IMG/VR virus record: IMGVR_UViG_3300049255_000598
Span: 1 to 29,889 of that record
Strand: one strand, 5' to 3'
Origin: a virus
DNA: 29,889 nucleotides
Position numbers and translations under genes: made by a program
The notes under the pieces: model-generated
Databases searched by the model: none
Told to the model about the DNA's origin: nothing
Seen by the model: the letters and a program-made list of their open reading frames with translations, nothing else
Part shown: positions 1 through 6,602 of the stretch, piece by piece
Layout of the letters: each line of letters opens with the position of its first letter
Position numbering within the stretch: position 1 is the first letter of the stretch

Positions 1-156
1 CGCCCCTTCGAGGCCGATGGCGAGCGCGATCTTGTGCTCGGAGGTCATGGTGCGGGGGATGTAGAGGCGTTTACCCCCGAACTTCTCGACGAGCTGGAGC
101 GCCCGTTCGCGGCCGATGACCATGGCGATTTCGTGCACGAGTGGTGGAAGTCTCAA
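1..156 (-). CDS. mor: Mor-type middle transcription activator (partial, C-terminus beyond window)
   Basis: Only the first 52 codons are inside the window. Read leftward from a TTG at 156-154 that overlaps the stop of the upstream gene (TTGA), the frame gives LPPLVHEIAMVIGRERALQL followed by VEKFGGKRLYIP. This is the hallmark N-terminal pattern of the Mor/C family (leucine-rich start, 'EIA.VIG..AAL.L...FGG.RLYIP'). In Mu, Mor is made at the end of the early operon and binds the middle promoter as a dimer to switch on C and then the late genes. The last position in this early operon matches that role. An ATG at 123-121 is a possible later start but would remove conserved residues. The HTH half of the protein is off the edge, so the assignment rests on the dimerisation half only. 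Confidence 0.72.
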   Translation of the reverse strand, partial: MRLPPLVHEIAMVIGRERALQLVEKFGGKRLYIPRTMTSEHKIALAIGLEGA

Positions 157-596
157 GCAGCCCCCCTGGAAAGCTCCACCCGTAGCTGGTTGAGCCGAGT
201 GCGGAAGCGGACGTCGGTGGCGATGAGCTGCTGTGCCTTCCGCGCTGCGGTGATGAGCGTGGAGTGGTCGCGCCCCATCAGCTTGCCCAGGCGCGGGAAG
301 GAAGCATGCGTGAGGTCGCGGGCGAGCCAGACCGCGGCGGCGCGAGCGAGGATGGATTCGGCGTGGCGATCGCGAGCGAACAGAGCTGCGCGCGGGAGGT
401 CGAAGGCTCGTGCCGCTGCGACGAAGATAGGCTCCAGGACAGCCGTCGTGACAGCAACGGTCTGGGCACCTGTGGCGTCTGCGGCGGCGCGAGCCAGGAC
501 GAGGTCGAACGGGCCGGTCCAGAGCCGGAGGATGGCGCGCACGCGTCGTATTTCGAGCGCGTCGAGCGGTGGCTCGGCTTCGAGAGTGTCGTTCAT
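153..596 (-). CDS. DnaA domain IV-like DNA-binding protein
   Basis: 147-residue protein beginning at the ATG that overlaps the GemA stop (ATGA). Residues about 55-122 read like the DNA-binding domain IV of DnaA: a basic helix region (RDRHAESILARAAAVWLARD) and then the signature 'LMGRDHSTLITAARKA' at about 106-121, equivalent to the GRDH(S/T)T loop of DnaA that contacts DnaA boxes. The AAA+ domain of DnaA is absent, and the N-terminal ~50 residues are unrecognised. It sits between GemA and Mor in a coupled early operon. A role in binding host origin-type sites or in early regulation is inference. Confidence 0.6.
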   Translation of the reverse strand: MNDTLEAEPPLDALEIRRVRAILRLWTGPFDLVLARAAADATGAQTVAVTTAVLEPIFVAAARAFDLPRAALFARDRHAESILARAAAVWLARDLTHASFPRLGKLMGRDHSTLITAARKAQQLIATDVRFRTRLNQLRVELSRGAA

Positions 597-991
597 GGGG
601 TGGCCTCGGGCTTTGCCTTGTCCAGGGCGGTGATGACGGCCGCGAGCTGCTGGCCCTCGCACATGCCGATGCGGTCGATTCCGAACATCTGGCGGGCGAT
701 GCCGTCCGCGTACGACCAGGGCAGCTTGCTACGGGTGAGGAGCGCCTCGATCTTCCGCAGCTGCGGGCGCTCAGCCATGTTCGTGGGGCGGCCGGGGTAC
801 GAGGTGCCGGCGAGCGCGCGGAGGTGGGCGGCGACGCGGCGAAGCTCGGACATGCCGAGCTTTCGGCAGCTGTCCTGGCCGGTGACCTGGACGAGCATGG
901 CGCGGTAGGTGTCCTCGTCCAGGCCGGCCTGCTTCGCCTGGATGTGCACGGAACTGATGAGGGCGTTGCGCGACGGGTCTGGTGGGATCAT
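593..991 (-). CDS. gemA: GemA family regulatory protein (DUF1018, Mu gp16-like)
   Basis: 132 residues; the start ATG overlaps the previous stop by ATGA. The N-terminal half contains the family pattern 'ISSVHIQAKQAGLDEDTYRAML' then 'VTGQDSCRKLGMSELRRVAAHL'. The C-terminal half has 'QLRKIEALLTRSKLPWSYADGIARQMFGIDRI', as in the Mu GemA/gp16 family. In Mu, GemA alters host gene expression and DNA supercoiling; the biochemical activity of the family is poorly defined. Position in the distal early operon just before the Mor gene agrees with Mu-like genomes. Length is close to the family norm, and no damage is seen. Confidence 0.85.
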   Translation of the reverse strand: MIPPDPSRNALISSVHIQAKQAGLDEDTYRAMLVQVTGQDSCRKLGMSELRRVAAHLRALAGTSYPGRPTNMAERPQLRKIEALLTRSKLPWSYADGIARQMFGIDRIGMCEGQQLAAVITALDKAKPEATP

Positions 992-1203
992 GTCCTGCCT
1001 CCGTGTTCAAAGAAATCGATGACCCTTCGGCGGGCTCGCTGGTAGGCCTGCTCGCTGTCGCGGGTCTCGGTGGCGCGCCAGTTGCGCCACGCTGCGGTCA
1101 GCGCGGCGCGGAGCGCCGCGGGGATCTTGAAGTAGTGGTCCGGGCACGCGACGTAGTCGCGGGCTAGCGGTTCGTTGCAGCCAGGAGCGCAGCAGGTCGC
1201 CAT
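988..1203 (-). CDS. small zinc-finger-like early protein
   Basis: 71 residues. The N-terminus has 'CCAPGCNEPLARDYVACPDHY', a C-x3-C...C-x2-H cluster that could hold one zinc ion, then a helical, basic C-terminus. Start ATG shares one base with the preceding stop (TGATG), and its stop overlaps the GemA start. I do not recognise a named family. The Cys cluster followed by '.Y..IP..L...' is similar to that of the gene at 22444 in the tail region, so the phage may carry two members of one family. Function unknown; nucleic-acid or protein binding is inference. Confidence 0.6.
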   Translation of the reverse strand: MATCCAPGCNEPLARDYVACPDHYFKIPAALRAALTAAWRNWRATETRDSEQAYQRARRRVIDFFEHGGRT

Positions 1204-1310
1204 CAGCGGGTCCCGTAGGTGGCGAGCCAGCCTTGCACCGCCTCCTGCAGGATGACCGCGAGTCGGATGGGGCGGCGCTTGTTGGGGACGTAGGCGTAGT
1301 GGCGGGTCAT
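1203..1310 (-). CDS. 35-residue early-operon protein
   Basis: Very short reading frame (MTRHYAYVPNKRRPIRLAVI...) whose ATG overlaps the upstream stop as ATGA and whose stop shares a base with the next start. The tight coupling on both sides is the main evidence that it is translated. It is basic, with one amphipathic helix likely in 'RLAVILQEAVQGWLATY'. No family recognised and no function assigned. Confidence 0.45.
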   Translation of the reverse strand: MTRHYAYVPNKRRPIRLAVILQEAVQGWLATYGTR

Positions 1311-1690
1311 ACGGTTCCCCCGCGCGTCCTGCTCAGCAGGATCTGCATGAACGTGTCCCAGAGGCCGCGCTGTGCCTCGGTGGCGCGCCGCAACGCGACC
1401 TGGCACTCGGCCCAGGAGACCTGGAGCTCGGTGATGCGCGCGAGCCGGCGGTGAGAGACCCGGGCGCCGTCGGGGACAGCGAGCTGCGCGAGCTCGTGCT
1501 CCACGCTGAGCGTGGCGTAGTGCATGCCTCGCAGGATGGCGTCGGCGCGGGCGACGTCGAGCCGGGCGTTCTCCAGCTCGAGGTCGATGTGCTGGCTCTC
1601 CAGGAGCCGCTGGACGTAGTGGCGGAGGGTATCCGGGCTCTGCTGCAGGAGGCGGCAGGTCAGGACGTCGATGGGCGAGTCAGCGGGCAT
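1307..1690 (-). CDS. hypothetical early protein, mainly helical
   Basis: 127 residues from an ATG at 1690-1688 that lies inside the end of the upstream gene. The same frame is open further upstream, but that portion is antisense-like overlap with the neighbour, so the short start is preferred; a GGAGG lies upstream of it. The sequence is rich in Leu, Glu, Arg and His with long predicted helices (residues about 10-75, then 85-120) and no Cys cluster or membrane segment. Not recognised. It belongs to the block of small accessory early genes between Gam and GemA that varies among Mu-like phages. Confidence 0.55.
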   Translation of the reverse strand: MPADSPIDVLTCRLLQQSPDTLRHYVQRLLESQHIDLELENARLDVARADAILRGMHYATLSVEHELAQLAVPDGARVSHRRLARITELQVSWAECQVALRRATEAQRGLWDTFMQILLSRTRGGTV

Positions 1691-1940
1691 TGATGCACGC
1701 CTCCATCGCCTCTTCGAGCGTGTCTGCGCGGCCCATACGGTCGGGCCGATTCTCTCCGTGGCCGCGGACCTCCCACTTGTACTCGCCGCCCATCCAGCGA
1801 ACGATGCGCCGCTTGCCGTGCACCAGCGCCTCGAACTGGCGAACGACCCACTCAATCTCGGAGGGGGCCTTCACCACGCACACGGCGTCGTCGTCGCGCT
1901 TGTAGAACCGGAGGGTCTCCAGCGTGTCTGCGGAGATCAT
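1680..1940 (-). CDS. hypothetical early protein
   Basis: 86 residues starting MISADTLETLRFYKRDDDAV at an ATG overlapping the preceding stop (ATGA). Contains 'GKRRIVRWMGGEYKWEVRGHG', a probable short beta-sheet segment, and an acidic C-terminal helix (TLEEAMEACINAR). No family recognised. Clean coupling and normal GC-rich codon use support it as a real gene. Confidence 0.55.
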   Translation of the reverse strand: MISADTLETLRFYKRDDDAVCVVKAPSEIEWVVRQFEALVHGKRRIVRWMGGEYKWEVRGHGENRPDRMGRADTLEEAMEACINAR

Positions 1941-2284
1941 GGCCGGCCTCCGCGCTCGAAGCGGTCGAGGATGCCGGCGCAGCGCGCGCAGTCCGACAGC
2001 TCTGTGCACGCGTGGAGATGACGCTCGTCGTCCGCGCCGTGGACCTGCCAGTAGCGGGCGATGGCGAGCTGCTCACGGCGCCGCTGGCGGTCGGGCCAGG
2101 GCGGGCGGATGGCGAGCTCGCCCCAGTTCGTGGCCTGGTTCAGGAGGTGCCGCGCGTGCTGGTACGCGCGGGCCTTCAGCGCCTCGCTGCGACGCTGCTC
2201 GCAGGCCTGGCGGTGAACGCGCACGGCCAGCATCGCCAGCCACGTGAACCAGCACGCCCGAGCGAAGGCGGTGTCAGGCTGCAC
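1937..2284 (-). CDS. hypothetical early protein
   Basis: 115 residues from a GTG that overlaps the 3' end of the Gam gene by 11 bases and is preceded by a good ribosome site (GGGAGG about 5 bases upstream). Composition is Arg, Ala, His and Trp rich with helices throughout. C-terminal 'HLHACTELSDCARCAGIL' holds three Cys and two His in a spacing that could bind a metal, but it fits no family I know. Function unknown. Confidence 0.55.
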   Translation of the reverse strand: MQPDTAFARACWFTWLAMLAVRVHRQACEQRRSEALKARAYQHARHLLNQATNWGELAIRPPWPDRQRRREQLAIARYWQVHGADDERHLHACTELSDCARCAGILDRFERGGRP

Positions 2285-3083
2285 GGCGGCCTCCCTTCTG
2301 CGGGATGCGGCGGATGGGGACCGAGGTGGCGATGTTCGATGAGGCCGGCTTGATGCTGAACGTCTCGCCCTGGGTGACTGTGATGCCCTTCACTCCCGCG
2401 ACGGCTTCCGGGTTCTTCAGGATGGCGGCGCGGTCGATCTCCTGCTTGGTGCGGACGAACTGGTCGCCACCGATCTCCAGGAGGTCCAACAGGGCGGAGG
2501 CTTCGTTCTTGATGGTGACGCTGGGCGGGTTGCGCTTGAGGCTGAGGACGCCCGCGGCGAACTGGAGCTTGCTACCTTCCTCCCAGCGCTCTTCGTTGGC
2601 GACGGCCCACTTCAGGAGGCGGTCCGTCTCCGCGGAGATGGTGCCGTTCAGCTCCTGGACGGAGGCGGCGACGTTGGCGCGGAGCCGCGCGATTTCGGCA
2701 TCCACGTCGGCGTTGATCCTGGCGAGCTTGCGCTGCGCCTCGCCGATCTGGTCGATGGACTCGTTCACCTCGGTGTCGGTCATTCGGGACATGCGCTTCT
2801 CCTTGGGCTTGCTTTCGTGGCGGGTGGTGTTGGCGGCGGTGGGGAGGTTGACGCCGGCGTCTCTGATGAGGGTCCAGCGGGTCTCTGTGCCTGACTCGGT
2901 GCGACGCTCGGTGCGACGGACGTAGGGCGGTTCGGCGGAGCGGAGCTTCCGCAGTGTGCGGCGCACCGTGCGCGGCGAGGCCTCGGCGAGCTCCGTCAGC
3001 TCGTGCTGCGTGGCGGGGTGACCGACGATTCGCAGCGCGTGCCAGACCCGCTGGGCGGGTTTCGGGCCCGACGCGGCGATCAT
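2274..3083 (-). CDS. gam: Gam-type nuclease-protection protein with N-terminal winged-helix extension
   Basis: 269 residues if started at the ATG overlapping the upstream stop. Residues 98-269 (MSRMTDTEVNESIDQIGEAQ onward) match Mu Gam. They include the long coiled-coil helices (about 105-160) and the 'RWEEGSKLQFAAGVLSLKRNPPSVTI' core, and the 172-residue length fits Gam (about 174). Gam is a Ku-like dimer that binds double-strand DNA ends and shields them from exonucleases. Residues 1-75 instead read as a winged helix-turn-helix (VWHALRIVGHPATQHELTEL, then 'SPRTVRRTLRKL'). An internal AAGGAG six bases before the Met98 codon (2792-2790) suggests Gam may also be made alone. Whether one long product, the short one, or both are made cannot be told from sequence. 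Confidence 0.85.
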   Translation of the reverse strand: MIAASGPKPAQRVWHALRIVGHPATQHELTELAEASPRTVRRTLRKLRSAEPPYVRRTERRTESGTETRWTLIRDAGVNLPTAANTTRHESKPKEKRMSRMTDTEVNESIDQIGEAQRKLARINADVDAEIARLRANVAASVQELNGTISAETDRLLKWAVANEERWEEGSKLQFAAGVLSLKRNPPSVTIKNEASALLDLLEIGGDQFVRTKQEIDRAAILKNPEAVAGVKGITVTQGETFSIKPASSNIATSVPIRRIPQKGGRRAA

Positions 3084-3280
3084 GACCGAGCACCGGTGGT
3101 GTCGACGGGGACGTAGACCTCGGCGATGCAGATCTGCGCGCCCGTGAGGTCGCGGACGAAGAGGCGATTCGGCGGGGCCGGGAACACCTGGACGAGCTGG
3201 CCGACGCGCCGCGCCAGGTCGGGGTGGATGTACAGCTCGCCCTTGAGGACGATGCCGCGCTTGGTGACGGAGCGGGTCAT
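3080..3280 (-). CDS. free-standing MuA-type C-terminal beta-barrel protein
   Basis: 66 residues, ATGA-coupled at both ends (to MuB upstream and HTH-Gam downstream). The sequence 'SVTKRGIVLKGELYIHPDL' followed by 'VGQLVQVFPAPPNRLFVRDL' lines up with residues about 400-450 of the transposase in this same window ('TVTKKGVALFGGDYIHADLG' and 'VGERVEALLDPTDLGRSVIL'). That region is the beta-barrel following the catalytic core of MuA-family transposases. The protein is thus a detached copy of a transposase domain with no catalytic residues. It may bind DNA or modulate the transpososome, but that is inference. Confidence 0.7.
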   Translation of the reverse strand: MTRSVTKRGIVLKGELYIHPDLARRVGQLVQVFPAPPNRLFVRDLTGAQICIAEVYVPVDTTGARS

Positions 3281-3984
3281 CGCGCGCTCCCGAGCAGCGT
3301 GAGGGGACGGTCGCCCCACTGGGCGACGGAGACGGCCTTGTGACCGTTGCGCTTGGCGAAGCCTTCGACGCGGGCGAGACCGACGACGACGAGCCGCACG
3401 CTGCCGGCCGATTCGCGGTGCAACTGGGCGAGGAGGTCCGCTTCCACGGGGACCTCGCACAGGGTGTTGGCGAGCGTGGTGACGTCGGCGTCGGTGGCGG
3501 GGAGGAACTCCACCGTCTGCGACACGCGGCCCGAGAGCTGCGGGCGCTGCTTCACCGTGGCGAGGAACTCCCGCATCCCGACCAGGATGAGCGGCTGGGT
3601 GCTGAGGTCGTGGATGTCGCGGAGGGTTTCGACGAGGTGCTTGCGGGTGACGAGGTAGTCGCACTCGTCGACGTAGAGGGCGAGACCGCGGGCGGAGAGC
3701 TCCTTGGCGATCCACTCGACCATGAGGGCGGTGGAGGTGAGCGGGACGCTGCCCAGCTCGCGCATGATGGCGCGGCACATGGTGGCGGGAGACCAGCAGT
3801 CCAGGGCGCGGACGTAGACGGCGCCGCTCTGCACGGCAGACCATTTGATGGCGGTGGTCTTGCCGAAGCCGGAGCGGCCCCACACCACGGCGATTCCCGG
3901 CGTGGCGGGGTCACGGTCGGTGAGCTCCTGGGCGGCGTCACTGAGACGGCGGACGTTGCTGGTGAGGGCGACCTGGTGGTTCAT
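3277..3984 (-). CDS. B: MuB-type AAA+ ATPase, transposition target selector
   Basis: 235 residues. Walker A 'GRSGFGKTT' at 36-44 and Walker B 'LALYVDE' at 101-107 are intact. A sensor-like 'PLILVGM' follows, and the C-terminal region 'GSVRLVVVGLARVEGFAKRNG' is typical of MuB/TniB-like ATPases. MuB forms ATP-dependent filaments on target DNA, delivers targets to MuA and protects phage DNA from self-insertion. It lies directly after MuA with AAAGGAG upstream of its ATG and overlaps the beta-barrel gene by ATGA. It is shorter than Mu B (312 residues), as common in non-enterobacterial relatives. Confidence 0.88.
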   Translation of the reverse strand: MNHQVALTSNVRRLSDAAQELTDRDPATPGIAVVWGRSGFGKTTAIKWSAVQSGAVYVRALDCWSPATMCRAIMRELGSVPLTSTALMVEWIAKELSARGLALYVDECDYLVTRKHLVETLRDIHDLSTQPLILVGMREFLATVKQRPQLSGRVSQTVEFLPATDADVTTLANTLCEVPVEADLLAQLHRESAGSVRLVVVGLARVEGFAKRNGHKAVSVAQWGDRPLTLLGSAR

Positions 3985-4012
3985 GTGGTGCTCCTTTGCC
4001 GGGCGAGCCGGC

Positions 4013-5866
4013 TCAAAGCGCCGCGAGGATTCGCGGACGCGCGGTGAAGCCCGCCGCCAGCTGGCGCGCGGGAGAGCGGTAGAGGGGGGTCGACTCGAAC
4101 TGGCGCATCCACGCGGCTTCGTCGGCCGTGGGCATTCCCGCGCGGAGCCGCATGTACTGGGCCCAGAGGCGATCGCCCTCGTCGACTTCGACGGGGCGAA
4201 TGGGTGTGACGGTGACAGGCCTTACGGGCTCCGTAGCGACGTCCGTGGCTGGTGCGTCGAGCGCCTTGGCTGCGTCGGAGAGCGCGTCGAGGTTCTCGGT
4301 GGTGTGTTCTTCGACGCCTCGCGGCGGGAGGGCGCTGACCTTGGCGGCCTCGCGCTCGTCGCGGGCGTCGATAGCGGCGGCGATGTCGTCGGCGCCACCA
4401 GAGCGTGCCGCTTCCCGCCACGCTGCCATGCCCTCGGCCCTGGCTTCGTTCTGACGCTTGCGTGCCTGGACGGCGACGTCCTGCTGCGAGATGCCCGTGC
4501 GGACCGGATCTTCCGCGACGCAGACGAACTGCTTGTCGTGGAGGATGACGCTGCGGCCGAGGTCGGTGGGGTCGAGCAGCGCTTCGACGCGCTCCCCGAC
4601 GAGCGGCCCCAGATCGGCGTGGATGTAGTCGCCCCCGAAGAGGGCGACGCCCTTCTTGGTGACGGTGCGGTAGTGGCTGATCTCCAGGAGGAGGTCGAGC
4701 GTGCGATCCTTCTCGTGCTCCGGCTTAAGCCGACGGATGCCGCCCGTCCAGGAGCGGGCCTGGTCGAACGGGGAGACGCCGCGAAGCCCCTGGTGCGGAC
4801 GGCGCTCGTAGGTGTTGCGCACCCAGCGGTCGCACCGCTCCTGCAGCTGGTTCGCGGTCAGCTCGGCCTGGATGACCTCGTTCTTCTGCTGCAGGCGTTC
4901 GGCGAACGACGCGCGGGCGCGCAGCTCCTGGGCTTCCGCCACGTTGTGACCGGAGTAGCCGGGCAGCAGCTCGAAGAGGCCGTGGGAGAGTGTCTTGAAG
5001 ACGCGTTCGACGAAGGGCTTCTGCTCGGACGCGAACGGGGCGCAGAGGCGGTGATCGATCTCGAGCTTGCGGCACACGCCGTCGAAGCGGACGGAGACGT
5101 AGTCCTTGCCGTTGTCAGTGCGCACCGCGTCGGGCATGCCCCAGAGGAGGATTCCGCGGCGGAGCAGCGCGCAGATGGCGGCGGCCTTGCTGGTGGGGGA
5201 GACGAGGAGCAACAGCCGGCGGGACCACACGTCGATGAGACCGATGACGGTGTGCCTGCCGTCGACCAGCTGCATGTCGGCGGGCGTGCTGTCCATCTCC
5301 CAGAGCTGGTTGAGGCGAGCGATGCCGGCGGCCGCGTCACCGAACGCGACCTTCATGTGGCTCTTCCACTTGTCCGGGTTGCGGTGCCACTGCCAGATGG
5401 ACTTGTGCTTGATCTTCCAGTCGGCGAGCCAGCGCGTGATGGTGCGGCGGCTGCAAAGCTCGGCGAGGTCGGGCCGGTCCGCGACGAGCCCTTCGTGCAC
5501 GCGGATGGGCTCGACGGTGGGGTGGTGGTACAGCGCCTTGAGCAGCCACTCCTGGAGCTCTTCAGACTGGCTGATTATCCCGGTACCGGCGCGATTGCCG
5601 TAGTTGTCGGCGAGGCCGTCGGCGCCGGCCTCGTCGAAGCGGGCCTGCCACCGATAGAGGGTCGCAGGGGAGACGGTCGGGATCTCCGACTTGAGCTGCG
5701 CGTCCACCTGGAGCGCACCCGACGAGTACTTCTCGCAGAACTGCTCGGCGCCTTCGCGCTTGCCCAGGAGGGCGCGGGCGCGGAACTGCTCGCAGAGACG
5801 CAGGAGCTGGTGGCGCGCCTGCGCCACGCCCCACATCGGGGAGGATGGCGAAGTGAGCGCGCTCAC
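4013..5866 (-). CDS. A: MuA-family DDE transposase
   Basis: 617 residues (Mu A has 663), started at a GTG that overlaps the upstream stop. An N-terminal DNA-binding helix-turn-helix appears at about 64-90 (TVSPATLYRWQARFDEAG). The RNase H-like catalytic core follows with the DDE triad at D192 (WEMDSTPAD), D251 (RTDNGKDY) and E287 (KPFVERVF). The second D to E spacing is 35 residues, the D,D(35)E arrangement. The beta-barrel domain is at about 401-454, and a charged tail extends to the C-terminus. The enzyme cleaves and joins phage ends during integration and replicative transposition, acting as a tetramer with MuB. All catalytic residues are present, so the element looks transposition-competent. 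Confidence 0.95.
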   Translation of the reverse strand: MSALTSPSSPMWGVAQARHQLLRLCEQFRARALLGKREGAEQFCEKYSSGALQVDAQLKSEIPTVSPATLYRWQARFDEAGADGLADNYGNRAGTGIISQSEELQEWLLKALYHHPTVEPIRVHEGLVADRPDLAELCSRRTITRWLADWKIKHKSIWQWHRNPDKWKSHMKVAFGDAAAGIARLNQLWEMDSTPADMQLVDGRHTVIGLIDVWSRRLLLLVSPTSKAAAICALLRRGILLWGMPDAVRTDNGKDYVSVRFDGVCRKLEIDHRLCAPFASEQKPFVERVFKTLSHGLFELLPGYSGHNVAEAQELRARASFAERLQQKNEVIQAELTANQLQERCDRWVRNTYERRPHQGLRGVSPFDQARSWTGGIRRLKPEHEKDRTLDLLLEISHYRTVTKKGVALFGGDYIHADLGPLVGERVEALLDPTDLGRSVILHDKQFVCVAEDPVRTGISQQDVAVQARKRQNEARAEGMAAWREAARSGGADDIAAAIDARDEREAAKVSALPPRGVEEHTTENLDALSDAAKALDAPATDVATEPVRPVTVTPIRPVEVDEGDRLWAQYMRLRAGMPTADEAAWMRQFESTPLYRSPARQLAAGFTARPRILAAL

Positions 5867-6141
5867 TTGGCGCTCCGCGCCAGTTGGCGGAGTTCCTCAG
5901 TCGCCAGCCCCGGATTCGAACCGAGTCCTCCGGGCCCCATGCCCGGCGTGCTCCCAACACCGACTGGCGTCGTGTCGACGTAGACCGTTGCGAATGATGC
6001 GAGACACGGGATGGGGCCGAGCCAGAAGTGATGCGGGTAGAACCACAGCGTCGTGTTGTGGCGCCCGCGCACCGGCTGCAGCGGCTTCTCGCAGAGGGAG
6101 CACGGAACGATCCCGGGGTCTGTCGTCGCCGGATATTTCAT
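5863..6141 (-). CDS. hypothetical early protein with CxxC
   Basis: 92 residues from an ATG overlapping the upstream stop (ATGA); its stop overlaps the transposase start (GTGA). 'VPCSLCEKPLQPV' near residues 13-25 is a single CxxC knuckle, followed by an aromatic stretch 'NTTLWFYPHHFW' and a Gly/Pro-rich C-terminal part. One CxxC plus nearby His residues could bind a metal. No family recognised. The position directly before MuA is where small Ner-region accessory genes are found in Mu-like phages. Confidence 0.55.
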   Translation of the reverse strand: MKYPATTDPGIVPCSLCEKPLQPVRGRHNTTLWFYPHHFWLGPIPCLASFATVYVDTTPVGVGSTPGMGPGGLGSNPGLATEELRQLARSAK

Positions 6142-6293
6142 GATGTCGGCTCCGCGGCCGCATGGCGTGCGAAGCGGGCCGGAACCGGACGCCCGTCGTT
6201 CCGCCCGGCACCGTCGCTGAGCAGGACGCCGCCGGTGATGACCGAGACCTGGGCGGTGCCGAAGAGAACGCGTGCGCCGACGGTTGTTGTCAT
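6138..6293 (-). CDS. 51-residue early-operon protein
   Basis: Starts MTTTVGARVLFGTAQVSVIT at the ATG overlapping the stop of the HTH gene (ATGA), and its own stop overlaps the next ATG (ATGA). A short hydrophobic beta-prone segment (residues 5-25) is followed by a basic tail. Not recognised. Translational coupling on both sides is the only support. Confidence 0.45.
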   Translation of the reverse strand: MTTTVGARVLFGTAQVSVITGGVLLSDGAGRNDGRPVPARFARHAAAEPTS

Positions 6294-6520
6294 GCCGCCC
6301 GCCGCTCTCCGCGACCCATGGCTAGCCACTCGATCGAGACGCCCAGCCCCGACGCCAGGAGGGCGAGGTGCGGGTACTGCGGCGTCGATTGCTCGTTTAG
6401 ATACCTGCTCATGGCGGACTGCTGTACGCCGGTTCGCTCACAGAAGTCCTTCGCGGTCTCAGTTCCTAGTGCTTCGCGAAGTCTCGCCGCAAAAGCCCGT
6501 CTTGACTGGCGTCGTGTCAT
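6290..6520 (-). CDS. Cro/Ner-like HTH regulator, first gene of the early operon
   Basis: 76 residues from the ATG at 6520-6518; an in-frame TTG nine bases upstream is possible. It is a lambda-repressor-type HTH with the recognition region 'FCERTGVQQSAMSRYLNEQS'. It ends with 'LGVSIEWLAMGRGERRAA', nearly the same as 'LDVSVDWLALGRGEMRAV' in the divergent repressor at 6603. The two are therefore paralogues, this one lacking the S24 domain. It likely binds the shared operator and turns down early and/or repressor transcription, as Mu Ner does, though it is cI-like in family. The ATG lies almost at the predicted transcription start. Confidence 0.8.
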   Translation of the reverse strand: MTRRQSRRAFAARLREALGTETAKDFCERTGVQQSAMSRYLNEQSTPQYPHLALLASGLGVSIEWLAMGRGERRAA

Positions 6521-6525
6521 GGGTC

Positions 6526-6559
6526 GCAAGACTACGACTTGCTATCTGTATGTGCAAGT
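6526..6559. promoter_or_regulatory. operator repeats in the lysis/lysogeny switch
   Basis: Three GCAAG/CTTGC half-sites lie in alternating orientation at 6526-6530, 6538-6542 and 6554-6558. The last two form a perfect 6-bp inverted repeat (ACTTGC, 11-bp spacer, GCAAGT; 6537-6559). This lies between the divergent HTH genes and overlaps the predicted leftward -35 and -10, the expected place for binding by the repressor and its paralogue. Binding is inference; the repeats are seen directly. Confidence 0.6.
6529..6557 (-). promoter_or_regulatory. candidate early (leftward) promoter
   Basis: On the minus strand TTGCAC (6557-6552) and TAGTCT (6534-6529) are separated by 17 bases, a fair sigma70-type pair in a GC-rich genome. 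Transcription would begin near 6522, only a couple of bases before the ATG at 6520, which has no Shine-Dalgarno, so the first early gene may be read from a leaderless transcript. Both elements overlap the operator half-sites. Confidence 0.45.
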
Positions 6560-6564
6560 AGAAT
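6559..6564 (+). promoter_or_regulatory. candidate -10 of the repressor promoter
   Basis: TAGAAT just downstream of the operator fits a rightward -10 element for the repressor gene at 6603. No good -35 is visible (GACTTG at the right distance), so the promoter may depend on activation or be weak. AGGAG at about 6590 serves the downstream ATG. Confidence 0.3.
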
Positions 6565-6602
6565 TTTGGGCGGGCCGCGCTGTGCGGTAGGAGCGGTCCC
6601 GC

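Noticed and set aside
3845-5983. 712-codon plus-strand open frame opposite the transposase
   Set aside because: It is an antisense shadow of the GC-rich MuA gene; Glu/Gly/Val-Arg shadow composition and no ribosome site or motif.
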